64,000 nucleotides of DNA from Anaerotignum lactatifermentans DSM 14214 (lineage in GTDB: Bacteria > Bacillota > Clostridia > Lachnospirales > Anaerotignaceae): positions 1-64,000 of the forward strand of contig NZ_FRAH01000008.1 in NCBI RefSeq assembly GCF_900142265.1. The letters are read 5' to 3'. The position numbers and the translations under genes were made by a program. Below are positions 23,891 through 31,578 of this stretch, one piece after another; the stretch's first letter is position 1, and every line of letters starts with the position of its first letter. The notes under the pieces are model-generated. The model was not told the origin of the DNA and ran no database searches. It worked only from the letters and a program-made list of their open reading frames with translations.

Positions 23891-24904
23891 ATGCCGATGT
23901 GGTTATGCCGTGCCGGGAGATATGGCGAGTTTGAGAATAAATTTCTTGAGGACGGTAGAGTGTACTGTACTTGGGATAATCTCCCTGAATCCATCATGAA
24001 GTTCAGTACGAAGCAGGAGTTGCAGCAGTATTTTGTGGACAACGATCCGGATGTAAAGGTAAAAACAGCAATGAACTGGGCGAGTCAAGTATGGCCTTTT
24101 GCCCATGAGATGAAAAAGGGAGAGATCATTGCTATGCCTAGCAAAATCAAACCTGTAATTCATTTTGGAAAGATCGTAGGGGATTACGAATTTTTGCCTA
24201 ACAACGATAATCCTTATTATCATGCACATCAAGTTGATTGGTTTGCCTGTGACATCCCACGCACAGCTTTTGATCAGGATATCTTATATTCCTTTGGGGC
24301 ATTTATGACCATTTGCCGTATCAAACAGGAAGAACGTATAAAAGCGGTTATCAATGCACATAAGCAGGGAAAGAAAGTGCCACCCCTTATGCTGCGGGAG
24401 TCGCGGGATGAAGAAGAATCACGGGATATTGAAAATGAAGCTCTGGGAGTTATTACAAACCTGATTATCCAAAAGACGAAGGGACATGGTTTGGCAAAAA
24501 TTGTAGACGCAATTCTTCGGGCAAAGGGATTCACGACATATGTCAGCCCTGCTGGACCGGATAAAGGCGTGGATATTTTGGCTTCTGCCGGTACACTTGG
24601 TTTTGGAAGCCCCAAAATCTGTGTTCAGGTGAAATCTACAGATGCACCAGTAGATCGAATTGTTTTGGATCAGTTGGGCGGCGTGATGAAAAACTTTGGT
24701 GCTGAATATGGCTTGTTGGTGTCATGGAGTGGGTTCAAATCTTCAGTCATCAATGAGACAGCGAAACAGTTCTTTGAAATCCGGCTTTGGACCCATAAAG
24801 AAATTATTGAGGAGTTTCTTAAGTACTACGATCAAATGGATGATGAAATCAAAGAATTGATTCCTCTGAAAAAAATTTGGGTTGTGAATAACGACACACA
24901 ATAA
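23891..24904 (+). CDS. Mrr-like restriction endonuclease domain protein
   Basis: The 337-aa protein has an N-terminal module (about 1-165, Trp-rich, includes WFACDIPRTAFDQD) that may recognise modified DNA, and a C-terminal Mrr_cat nuclease (about 185-310). The PD-(D/E)XK elements are visible: GPDKGVDIL (Asp228) and CVQVKST (Q246, K248), with an upstream helix-Glu. Such proteins usually cut methylated or foreign DNA (type IV). GAGGGGG precedes the ATG. It lies 46 nt after the HTH gene on the same strand and may be co-transcribed. Confidence 0.82.
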   Translation: MPMWLCRAGRYGEFENKFLEDGRVYCTWDNLPESIMKFSTKQELQQYFVDNDPDVKVKTAMNWASQVWPFAHEMKKGEIIAMPSKIKPVIHFGKIVGDYEFLPNNDNPYYHAHQVDWFACDIPRTAFDQDILYSFGAFMTICRIKQEERIKAVINAHKQGKKVPPLMLRESRDEEESRDIENEALGVITNLIIQKTKGHGLAKIVDAILRAKGFTTYVSPAGPDKGVDILASAGTLGFGSPKICVQVKSTDAPVDRIVLDQLGGVMKNFGAEYGLLVSWSGFKSSVINETAKQFFEIRLWTHKEIIEEFLKYYDQMDDEIKELIPLKKIWVVNNDTQ

Positions 24905-24944
24905 TGAAAATGTTTTTCTCTTTAGCAATTTTATGTTGCACTTT

Positions 24945-24975
24945 AGGCTGCTCTATAGCAGCCTTTCTTTTTTAT
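24945..24975 (+). terminator. Terminator of the nuclease gene
   Basis: AGGCTGCT and AGCAGCCT form a perfect 8-bp stem with a short loop, followed by TTTCTTTTTT. Confidence 0.85.
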
Positions 24976-24987
24976 ATTTACACGATA

Positions 24988-25018
24988 AAAACGGTAGTCA
25001 AAAGACTACCGTTTTTTC
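24988..25018. terminator. Bidirectional terminator
   Basis: AAACGGTAGTC pairs with GACTACCGTTT, with A and T runs on the two sides; it separates the nuclease gene from the convergent HTH gene at 25,079. Confidence 0.85.
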
Positions 25019-25078
25019 ATGCCAAATTAGCTGACAGCTAACGAAAGAAAATTTGTTTTTGCTTATACTGAAGAAGAA

Positions 25079-25408
25079 TCATTCGTGGTCCAAATAAGAA
25101 AACATGGTTTTCAGCACATCGATTGCCATTTGTTTTTCTGCATCTGATTTTTGGTCAATCAAACTGCGGAATTGATCCACGATGGTTTCGTCGCTGGGAG
25201 AGATGCTGTCATGAAGCAGGTAATCCACCGTCACCCCAAGACGGTTTGCCAGGTTTACCAGTGTTTCTAGGGAAAGGCTTCTCTCTCCGCGTTCGATATA
25301 ACCTAAGTAAGAATCGGATATATTCACATCTTCAGCCAGTTTTGACTGGGTAAGGTTGTGTTTCAGGCGTTCTTCTCGGATACGCTGTCCAAGATGTTCA
25401 TAATTCAT
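25079..25408 (-). CDS. Xre-family HTH regulator
   Basis: The 109-aa protein has a canonical Xre/Cro HTH (about 6-62: LGQRIREERLKHNLTQSKLAEDVNISDSYLGYIERGERS) and a short helical C-terminus. AGGTGAT precedes the ATG. An inverted repeat in its promoter region (25,430-25,449) is a candidate operator. The divergent zinc-ribbon gene at 25,607 may be its target. Confidence 0.88.
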   Translation of the reverse strand: MNYEHLGQRIREERLKHNLTQSKLAEDVNISDSYLGYIERGERSLSLETLVNLANRLGVTVDYLLHDSISPSDETIVDQFRSLIDQKSDAEKQMAIDVLKTMFSYLDHE

Positions 25409-25429
25409 CGTACATCACCTCTTATCCTA

Positions 25430-25449
25430 TTACTTTACCCATAAAGTAA
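25430..25449. promoter_or_regulatory. Candidate operator of the Xre regulator
   Basis: TTACTTT-N6-AAAGTAA is a perfect inverted repeat. A further half-site TTACTTTTGGCATAAG lies at 25,563 in front of the divergent gene. Confidence 0.55.
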
Positions 25450-25606
25450 CTGTTATAAAAATATACTGTTAATGGTTTTTTATGGACTATAAGTGGTATT
25501 TTATGTATAATGAGGTTAAATGGACTTTCTAAGCAAAAGGGGGCAAGAAAGAAAAACAAATAGTTACTTTTGGCATAAGAAACAAAAATGAAGGGGTGCA
25601 AAAACT

Positions 25607-26797
25607 ATGGAACAACGTACAGAAAAAATTTGCACAAAGTGCGGCAGGATACTGCAGGAAGATGAAAACTTTTGCAGTAATTGTGGGACACCTGCACCAC
25701 AACCGCAAAGTGCAGAGAGCTGCCAGAATCAAAATGCGCAGCCGCTGGAAAAAAAGAAATCCGGGTTCAAAATGCTGTTGATTATTCTGGTGGTTATCTT
25801 AGGTGGCGCAATGCTTTGCTGTCTTTTTGGAGATTCAGAGGATACGGAACCCACAGAACAGGTGCAAGTAGAGACGGAAGAGTCTGAAAAAATGAGTGCT
25901 TTGGAGTTGTATCAGACAATTCAGGACGGAAGCAGTGTTTCTTTTGCAATCACAGGGAAAGCGCATATGTTTTTACAGGAACATGATAATTTGTTCCCTG
26001 CAAAGACAAAAGAAGATATTTCTGCAGATCTGGTAGATACTTCTATTACATATAAGCATATTTTTAAGAACGACGATAAATACGGCGACAAAATGATGGT
26101 GCTGTCGAATGTAAGGGTGAATCAGATCTTTGAGCAGAGTATTGGTAATGGAGAATATATTACAGAATTGAATGTAATGGATGATAATTTCCAGCCTTAT
26201 TGGGTTTTTTATCATGGCACTTTGGACAATACTTTTGAAGATGATTATGTTGATATTGTGGGTTTGCCTTTGAGCAGTGGTTCCTTTGAAAATACAAAGA
26301 AAGAAGACACTCTGGTAGTTGTATTAGCTGGGTCTTATATGGTTCCCGGCAACACATTGGGCAGTTTTACAGCATCTGCTATGGAAACAGCATCTCAACC
26401 AGTACAGCCAGTGAAACAAGATGGAATTGATAATTATCTTGGGGAGTGGTACATTACAGATTATGGCATGCCCGAAATAGGAGAGAATGGTGAAACAATC
26501 AGCTCTGGCACTACTTTGAGCATATATAAAGAGGGTAACCAGTATAAACTGGATATGGCAGCACTCTACCATTCCACCGCTTTTGTGGGAGTAGATGGTT
26601 TGGTGTTGAATGTTAGTGGTAATTTGGCAACGACATCTTATGAAGAAGATGGATGGAATAACTGTGGTGATATTACTCTTGAATTTGCAAATGGAGAACT
26701 TTATGTTACAGCTACAGCAATTCAGATGTCAGATCCTTATTATGGTGATGCCTATAATTTAGCAGCAGATCACATGCACTGCACTAGAGTTGGATAA
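25607..26797 (+). CDS. Zinc-ribbon membrane-anchored protein of unknown function
   Basis: The 396-aa protein starts with a zinc ribbon (Cys9-x2-Cys12, Cys23-x2-Cys26), a polar linker, one transmembrane helix (about 52-72) and a large probably extracytoplasmic part with two beta-rich regions (about 90-260 and 275-396). Firmicutes use this layout for sensors or scaffold proteins; the exact role is unknown. The start has AAGGGGT 8 nt upstream. It is the last host gene before the conjugative element. Confidence 0.75.
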   Translation: MEQRTEKICTKCGRILQEDENFCSNCGTPAPQPQSAESCQNQNAQPLEKKKSGFKMLLIILVVILGGAMLCCLFGDSEDTEPTEQVQVETEESEKMSALELYQTIQDGSSVSFAITGKAHMFLQEHDNLFPAKTKEDISADLVDTSITYKHIFKNDDKYGDKMMVLSNVRVNQIFEQSIGNGEYITELNVMDDNFQPYWVFYHGTLDNTFEDDYVDIVGLPLSSGSFENTKKEDTLVVVLAGSYMVPGNTLGSFTASAMETASQPVQPVKQDGIDNYLGEWYITDYGMPEIGENGETISSGTTLSIYKEGNQYKLDMAALYHSTAFVGVDGLVLNVSGNLATTSYEEDGWNNCGDITLEFANGELYVTATAIQMSDPYYGDAYNLAADHMHCTRVG

Positions 26798-26931
26798 TGA
26801 TAAAAGGAGACAGTTTTAGATAGGTATTTGTGGGACAGCAATTTTAAAAAATTCGTATTTCTCAGTTAAAATTTCTATACCCCTTGAAAACACTGGTGTT
26901 TCCAGCGTTTTCGCCGCCTCGGTTTGGCCCT

Positions 26932-26970
26932 TTTCCCTCATTTTTTCCCTTGCGAGAAGAAATGAGGGAA
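26932..26970 (-). terminator. Hairpin at the end of the integrase gene
   Basis: TTCCCTCATTT pairs with AAATGAGGGAA over 11 bp, 8 nt beyond the integrase stop. The T run is weak on the minus strand. Confidence 0.5.
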
Positions 26971-26977
26971 ACTATTT

Positions 26978-28282
26978 TCAGGCCGTCCCTACAACCTTAT
27001 CCAGCAGCCTTGCGGAAGTTCGCTTGGCCTCTCTGGTGGCGTGGGCGTAAATGTTCATCGTGGTACTTACATCAGAATGTCCCAGCAGCTCCTGCACATC
27101 CTTGGGGGCTGCCCCGTGGGAAAGAAGGTTGGTCGTATATGTATGCCTCAACAGATGGAAGTGAAAATCATCCATATCCCCGATCTTCTTTCGGGAGTAT
27201 CGGCATACGCTGCTGACCGTTGCAGGAGCTTCATAGGCTCCATCAGGCCGCAGGCAGACGAAGGAAACCTGGGTGTAATCTTCCGGCGGTGTCTCTGTAC
27301 GGGGCAAGGAATAGACCTCGTAGTAGGTGCGGTTCTTTTCCTTAACGATGCGATAGTAGTTTTGGGAGTACAACGGCCCGTATTTGATGCTGTTCAGCAT
27401 TTGCTCCTTTTTGGCTTCCCGCAGGATAGCCGCCAAGGTGTCGCAGAAATCCACGGTACGGATTTTCTTACGCTTTGTGGGGCCGATCTGCGTTTTCTTC
27501 CTTACGGAGTCATACCGCATACTCCGGCGGATGGTGAGGCACTGTTCCTTCAGGTCGATGTCCTGCCAAGTCAGCCCGCACACCTCGCCGATACGAAGCC
27601 CGGCGAAATAGGCGATCTGGATAGGCAGTAACGCGGGATTGTGCTTTTTCTTCAAAAGCTCATTCAGCGCCAAATACTGCTCATGGGAGATTGTCGGCGT
27701 TTCAATGGGAAGGTCGCCTATGCCATCCTCGGTAAATAGCTCATATTCATCGTCTTTGACCCGTTTCACCACATACTGCATCGGATTGAAGGTAATCAGC
27801 CTTTTGGGGAAAACCGCAAACCGGAAGGAGTTTTGAAGCACTGCCGAATACTGGCCCAGCGAGCCTTTGCTCAAAGCCTCAACGGTTTTTCCATCGGGAC
27901 TTGTCCCTCCGAAGCTCAACAAATCCATATAGCTTTGCAGATGGTCGGAAGTTACCGTCTTGAGCTTGCGCTTACCAATGGGGTGCTTCTTGATGCGGGA
28001 AACAGTGTTGATGTAGGCCGTCACCGTCCCATCACTCAACGAGCCGGGTTTCAGTTCTTCCTCCACCCACATATCCAGCATATCTCCCAAGGTGATGTTC
28101 TTGGCCTGTGCCAGAAACATCTTGGTTTCATAGTCCTCCATCGCCTTGCGGAGCAGAGACTCGGTTTCACTCTTGCTTTCCGTTCCCGGAAATTCTTTCT
28201 GGACACGGTTGCCGCTGGCATCCTCTACATAAAAGCGATAGTACCACTTCTTTCCTTTCTTTCTTACAGATCCTTTTGCCAT
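26978..28282 (-). CDS. int: Tyrosine integrase (Tn916 Int family)
   Basis: The 434-aa recombinase excises and inserts the element. An N-terminal arm-binding domain (MAKGSVRKKGKKWYYRFYV), a core-binding helical domain and a catalytic domain are present. The tetrad is visible: Arg in AGLRIGEVCGLTW, HLLRHTYTT, GHSDVSTT and the Tyr of NIYAHAT near the C-terminus. The start at 28,282 has AAAGGAG 7 nt upstream; a longer reading to 28,363 lacks a site. It is the terminal gene of the element, as in Tn916. Confidence 0.95.
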   Translation of the reverse strand: MAKGSVRKKGKKWYYRFYVEDASGNRVQKEFPGTESKSETESLLRKAMEDYETKMFLAQAKNITLGDMLDMWVEEELKPGSLSDGTVTAYINTVSRIKKHPIGKRKLKTVTSDHLQSYMDLLSFGGTSPDGKTVEALSKGSLGQYSAVLQNSFRFAVFPKRLITFNPMQYVVKRVKDDEYELFTEDGIGDLPIETPTISHEQYLALNELLKKKHNPALLPIQIAYFAGLRIGEVCGLTWQDIDLKEQCLTIRRSMRYDSVRKKTQIGPTKRKKIRTVDFCDTLAAILREAKKEQMLNSIKYGPLYSQNYYRIVKEKNRTYYEVYSLPRTETPPEDYTQVSFVCLRPDGAYEAPATVSSVCRYSRKKIGDMDDFHFHLLRHTYTTNLLSHGAAPKDVQELLGHSDVSTTMNIYAHATREAKRTSARLLDKVVGTA

Positions 28283-28397
28283 AGCAAACTCCTTTCTATG
28301 CTGGCAAACGGAACCGTAGTGATGTGTCACCCTGATTATAGCAAAGGGTGGCCAACCTATCAAACATACCGCTTGCTAAATTTCAAGGTTTCAATAT

Positions 28398-28703
28398 TTA
28401 CTTCACTGCAAGAACCTGATTGCGGTCCAGAAGGTCGCGGCCCTCGTTGATCTGCATGAAGCAGCAAATCACATCCACACGGACTATGGACTTACGCCCA
28501 ATCCGCAGGACCGGGATTTTCCCCCAATCCACAAGACGGCGGAGGGTGTTGCGTCCAATGCCGGTATAGTCGGCAGCTTCTTCAATCGTCATGCCGATCT
28601 TACCAAAGCCCGCAGGCTGAACAGCGGAGTATCTTTCTGTATGAGTACGCCCGGAAGTCCCGGACGGAATATTCGCATAACAAACAGGCGAATTTGAAGT
28701 CAT
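28398..28703 (-). CDS. xis: Excisionase-type HTH DNA-binding protein
   Basis: The 101-aa protein has a MerR/excisionase-like HTH (about 38-85: MTIEEAADYTGIGRNTLRRLVDWGKIPVLRIGRKSIVRVDV), as in Tn916-type Xis proteins. GGAGG lies 9 nt before the ATG at 28,703. It is followed by the integrase gene on the same strand, 115 nt on. Confidence 0.88.
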   Translation of the reverse strand: MTSNSPVCYANIPSGTSGRTHTERYSAVQPAGFGKIGMTIEEAADYTGIGRNTLRRLVDWGKIPVLRIGRKSIVRVDVICCFMQINEGRDLLDRNQVLAVK

Positions 28704-28730
28704 AATTGTTCGCCTCCTTCGAGAACAAAA

Positions 28731-28791
28731 AAGCAGCCGCGCCGATCTGGTTGGAGCCGTTGTAACATACGGCGCATTTCGGCGCGGCTGC
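28731..28791 (-). terminator. Terminator upstream of xis
   Basis: On the minus strand GCAGCCGCGCCGA pairs with TCGGCGCGGCTGC over 13 bp, with a 35-nt branched loop, followed by TTTTTTG. It ends leftward transcripts coming from the sigma gene, so xis-int would need its own promoter or antitermination. Confidence 0.7.
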
Positions 28792-28971
28792 CTTGACTTT
28801 TCAGTAACTTCAAGCCCGCTGTATTTGCCACGCATCCCCAGCGGTGGGGATATTACAGGCCGCCCCTGGCAGGGCTGTCATAACTCCGCGGCATCGTTCA
28901 AAGCGTGTGCCGCAGGGTTCCCCCTCAAGTCTGTGGGAGGTCGTGAGAAAGTATCTTTAACCCCCGCGCTG

Positions 28972-29127
28972 TCATCGCGCCCGGAGTGCCTGTCCGGGTC
29001 TAAGGTATGCGTTGATCGCTCGGATAGCTTGTCCCATCACCTCCTTGAAGCTATCGTCATGGCGGCGCACCTTATGTCGCTCATCACGCGGGTTTTGTAC
29101 CTGCAATACCGTATATTCAGTTGTCAT
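28972..29127 (-). CDS. Putative small protein between sigma gene and xis, 51 aa
   Basis: MTTEYTVLQVQNPRDERHKV continues into an amphipathic helix (FKEVMGQAIRAINAYL). It is basic, with no recognised domain. The ribosome site is weak. Position matches small unnamed ORFs of this element family. It may be a spurious reading. Confidence 0.4.
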   Translation of the reverse strand: MTTEYTVLQVQNPRDERHKVRRHDDSFKEVMGQAIRAINAYLRPGQALRAR

Positions 29128-29187
29128 GGTTCTGTGAAGGGTGAGGAAAATGTGTCCTTCACCTATCACATTTTTTAAGGCCGTTTG

Positions 29188-29691
29188 TTAGCTATTTTTG
29201 AGGCCCGCCGCGAACTTTTTTGAAATTTTTTTGATTGCCCTGGCAAGTGAGAGGGAGACGCTGGCCTTCGTCACTCCTTCAAGCCTGGCAATCTCGGTGA
29301 CAGACTTCCTCTCAGCATAGTACAGCCAGATCCGGCGATACTGCTTTGCGTTCAGAATGGCTTTCAATGCAGCCAGCCGTTTCTCGCGTAAAGCCTTTTC
29401 CTCTGCCTGGACATCCGCCTTCAGAAGCTCGGAGAAAAATTCATCCTCGGCAGACTGAACCGCTCCAACCACATCCAGGTAATCATCCAGAGCCACCCGA
29501 TTATCGTTGAAGCTCCGACCTTCCTTTTCTGTCTGGTGGTAGTCTGCATCAGACCAGGCTTTCCATTTCAGAAATTCTTCCTCATTGGAAAAGTCCGCGC
29601 GGGTGAGCCGGATGCGGCCGCTTACACTTATGTATATAATGCTGTCCTGATCGTATTTGTTCAGGGCGTATTCGCTTTTCTTATCAAACAT
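29188..29691 (-). CDS. Sigma-70-like regulator, copy 1 (intact)
   Basis: The 167-aa protein has an N-terminal element-specific part (IIYISVSGRIRLTRADFS, EEFLKWKAWSDADYHQTEK) and a C-terminal sigma region-4 HTH (KQYRRIWLYYAERKSVTEIARLEGVTKASVSLSLARAIKKI). Proteins of this kind (Tn916 Orf7 type) control transfer genes. The Shine-Dalgarno GGAGG 6 nt before the ATG at 29,691 is buried in a 16-bp hairpin. It closes a unit also found at 40,133 and, truncated, at 35,974. Confidence 0.85.
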   Translation of the reverse strand: MFDKKSEYALNKYDQDSIIYISVSGRIRLTRADFSNEEEFLKWKAWSDADYHQTEKEGRSFNDNRVALDDYLDVVGAVQSAEDEFFSELLKADVQAEEKALREKRLAALKAILNAKQYRRIWLYYAERKSVTEIARLEGVTKASVSLSLARAIKKISKKFAAGLKNS

Positions 29692-29697
29692 ACTTTT

Positions 29698-29741
29698 CCT
29701 CCATTTCAATTCAGGGGTTGACGGGTGAATTGAAATGGAGG
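29698..29741 (-). promoter_or_regulatory. Hairpin sequestering the sigma-gene Shine-Dalgarno, copy 1
   Basis: The minus strand has CCTCCATTTCAATTCA, a 12-nt loop, then TGAATTGAAATGGAGG: a perfect 16-bp inverted repeat. The 3' arm is the GGAGG ribosome site of the sigma gene. The structure should block translation until it is melted or bypassed by coupled translation or a binding factor. Confidence 0.75.
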
Positions 29742-29782
29742 CGGTGGAGATCGGCACCCTACGGAGAACCGCAGGACATGAC

Positions 29783-29819
29783 AAAAAACGCCTGACTGGA
29801 TATAATCCAGCCAGACGCT
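29783..29819 (-). terminator. Intrinsic terminator in the sigma-gene leader, copy 1
   Basis: On the minus strand GCGTCTGGCTGGA pairs with TCCAGTCAGGCGT, then TTTTTTG. It stands between the leader ORF and the sigma gene, so sigma expression depends on read-through or antitermination. Confidence 0.8.
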
Positions 29820-29842
29820 ATCTGGTGCATTTTGATATTGTC

Positions 29843-29950
29843 TTACATCGTATAGTTCATCTTCTTGGGTATAAATCCCCGTTGCCGGGGACAGGCTTTT
29901 TTTGGCAGGTAAATTCCTGCCGGATTATGTCGAAACCCTCTGTGCTTCAC
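29843..29950 (-). CDS. Putative leader peptide, 35 aa (copy 1)
   Basis: The frame is GTG-started (MKHRGFRHNPAGIYLPKKAC...) with TAGGAGG 7-13 nt upstream; the site lies in the loop of a hairpin whose 3' arm abuts the start codon (29,950-29,974). The peptide is Arg/Lys/Pro-rich. In copy 2 the same start and the segment RHNPAGIYLPKKACPR are kept but the frame ends earlier. It resembles leader peptides in transcription attenuation, as in the Tn916 tet(M) leader; function is not proven. Confidence 0.45.
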   Translation of the reverse strand: MKHRGFRHNPAGIYLPKKACPRQRGFIPKKMNYTM

Positions 29951-30131
29951 GGCGGCTCCCTCCTAAAGCCGCCGCAACATTTAGCACAGGGTCGTCATTC
30001 TCATAAGGGCATGGAGAACGGCGGCCTTGAAATGTATTTCAAAACCGCCGCCGGGGTGAAATTGTAAATTGCGCGCACAAAGCCACCTGCCCCGCAACGG
30101 TTTTTTTCTTTCCCCGTCGGGCGGGGCAGGA
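29951..30131 (-). promoter_or_regulatory. Structured leader upstream of sigma unit 1
   Basis: On the minus strand it contains CCTGCCCCGC/GCGGGGCAGG (30,088-30,131), a CGGCGG-TTGAAA-...-TTTCAA-CCGCCG stem (about 30,030-30,060) and the Shine-Dalgarno-loop hairpin ending at 29,974. The same layout recurs near 40,880-41,035, and part of the first hairpin recurs near 36,190-36,220. A weak extended -10 (TGCTAAAT) lies near 29,980. Confidence 0.5.
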
Positions 30132-30149
30132 TAGCTTCAATATGCTGTT

Positions 30150-30464
30150 TTAAATTTCCACTTTTGCTTTTGCAATAAGATATTCTTCTTTTATGGATAT
30201 AAGATAGCGTTGACGATAAGCTATTATTTGGGTGCTATCAGAAGTAACAACATATCCCATTCTTAATCTTTCAACTACTCTCTGTTGCTGCAACTCACGA
30301 ATTGCTTTTCTGACGGTTTCTGTGCTACATCCAGCTTCTTTTGCGAGTTCTGTATAAGAGGGGAGCTTTTCCCCTTGTGCATATTTTCCATGCAAAATAC
30401 GAAAGAAAATCTCATTTGCAAGGCGTAAATATATCTTTTCTCGAACATCAATATCCCAGCCCAT
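30150..30464 (-). CDS. GntR-family HTH regulator (short)
   Basis: The 104-aa protein is a bare GntR winged HTH (about 10-75: LRLANEIFFRILHGKYAQGEKLPSYTELAKEAGCSTETVRKAIRELQQQRVVE) with a short C-terminal strand/helix and no effector domain, similar to the YtrA subgroup that controls ABC exporters. Start at 30,464: AGGGGA 8 nt upstream. It lies 11 nt after the ArsR-like gene, in the same operon. Confidence 0.82.
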   Translation of the reverse strand: MGWDIDVREKIYLRLANEIFFRILHGKYAQGEKLPSYTELAKEAGCSTETVRKAIRELQQQRVVERLRMGYVVTSDSTQIIAYRQRYLISIKEEYLIAKAKVEI

Positions 30465-30475
30465 AGAATTGTCCC

Positions 30476-30763
30476 CTATATTTGTGATTGATATAGACCT
30501 GTAAGCCATAGATACACTTCATCCAATGAGCCGCGATTGATGCTATATATCCTCCGTTTTTCTACTTGACGACAGCAAATTAAGCCACTCCTTTGCAACA
30601 GAGAAAGATGATAAGAAATCGAGGCAGGTGTTATCTGAAAATATCCTGCAATCTCTCCGGCAGAGTGCGGTTTTTGGCTTAGCCGCATTAGAATTTCTCG
30701 TCTGGTTGGATTTGATAACGCATGGAATTTTTTGTCCAGTGCATTTTCGCGTTCATTCTTCAT
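30476..30763 (-). CDS. ArsR-family HTH repressor
   Basis: The 95-aa protein is a winged HTH of the ArsR/SmtB type (LSNPTRREILMRLSQKPHSAGEIAGYFQITPASISYHLSLLQRSGLI). The metal-binding ELCVCDL cysteines are absent, so it is a non-metal subtype like SdpR. Its promoter (site C, 30,793-30,821) overlaps a palindrome shared with the exporter promoter. SdpR-type repressors control peptide-immunity or exporter genes, which fits the neighbours. Confidence 0.85.
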   Translation of the reverse strand: MKNERENALDKKFHALSNPTRREILMRLSQKPHSAGEIAGYFQITPASISYHLSLLQRSGLICCRQVEKRRIYSINRGSLDEVYLWLTGLYQSQI

Positions 30764-30791
30764 AATGTATCTCCATTATTCCCGATAACAA

Positions 30792-30821
30792 AATATTACC
30801 ATTATGGGAATATTAAGTCAA
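30792..30821 (-). promoter_or_regulatory. Promoter and operator C (ArsR-GntR operon)
   Basis: On the minus strand TTGACT, 17 nt, TAATAT. The region 30,792-30,814 is a near-perfect palindrome with half-sites AATATTCCCAT and ATGGTAATATT. Very similar sequences lie at the promoters of the exporter and of the 184-aa regulator. Confidence 0.7.
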
Positions 30822-30855
30822 GAGAAAACGCCCTGTGCATATAGGGCGTTTTTCT

Positions 30856-31410
30856 CTATTCATCCGCCTTATGTTCCGGGGAGATAATCAATCCAACCGT
30901 TCTTAATCTGCGACCCGGCTCTGGTTTATTATCTTGAAGTGGATATAAGATTTGAGCAATATCCGATACCACTTTTTCAAGTTCCTCATCTGTCAAATAA
31001 ACATGAGAAAGACTAAGACCAGACCGATCCCTTTTTATGTCAATTCCCGGTGTGTCGCAGTATTCTTGAAAAATCTTGGCGAAGGTCAAAAAATACTGAA
31101 AGAACATCTGCATATAAATGGCACCGGAATTTTCTCCGAGAACTGATGGAGGATCAGACGGGTCAAAAGTTAATGCGTAAGTCTTTTCAACTGTTCCGCG
31201 TATTGGTGTTTCATTAACGATTTTCAATAGTCCATCATCGGTCATTCGTTTCAAATTACGATATAGTGTAGTTTGAGGAATATCTGAGCATTTTTCAGCC
31301 AAATACTTTGCGGTAACTTCCCCTCGACGCATTATTTCTATCAGCAGGCGGCTCTTGGCCGGATTTGAAATACATTCCATAATCTTTTCATTCAAATTCT
31401 TGCTGCCCAT
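30856..31410 (-). CDS. ArsR/PadR-like HTH regulator with C-terminal helical domain
   Basis: The 184-aa protein starts MGSKNLNEKIMECISNPAKS and has a winged HTH (about 8-75, RLLIEIMRRGEVTAKYLAEKCSDIPQTTLYRNLKRMTDDGLL) and a C-terminal part resembling the effector region of HTH_20 regulators. AGGAGG precedes the ATG at 31,410 by 7 nt. It is divergent from the exporter operon at 31,579; three regulators in this module share promoter motifs. Confidence 0.78.
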   Translation of the reverse strand: MGSKNLNEKIMECISNPAKSRLLIEIMRRGEVTAKYLAEKCSDIPQTTLYRNLKRMTDDGLLKIVNETPIRGTVEKTYALTFDPSDPPSVLGENSGAIYMQMFFQYFLTFAKIFQEYCDTPGIDIKRDRSGLSLSHVYLTDEELEKVVSDIAQILYPLQDNKPEPGRRLRTVGLIISPEHKADE

Positions 31411-31430
31411 GTTCAACCTCCTTTTTGAAA

Positions 31431-31497
31431 ATATTATCACTTCGGAAATAAAAAGTCAAGGGAAGGTATTGCTTTTTTGTTTCCATAGTGGTAATAT
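31431..31497. promoter_or_regulatory. Divergent promoters A and B with shared motif
   Basis: Minus strand: TTGACT, 17 nt, TAATAT (31,459 to 31,431) for the 184-aa regulator. Plus strand: TTGCTT, 17 nt, TAATAT (31,469-31,497) for the exporter. The 14 bases before each -10 are alike (TTTCCGAAGTGA, TTTCCATAGTGG) and match site C (TTCCCATAATGG). A fourth copy in opposite orientation (TATTCCCGCATAGG) overlaps B. Confidence 0.7.
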
Positions 31498-31578
31498 AAC
31501 CTATGCGGGAATATTAAGACAAAATGTCGAAGCCCCGCAAATACCGATATGAATTATAACAATAGGAGGTAAATTGGT

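Noticed and set aside
26800-26977. Attempt to name the exact left attachment site
   Set aside because: No direct repeat can be compared because the right end of the element is outside the window; only an approximate boundary is given.
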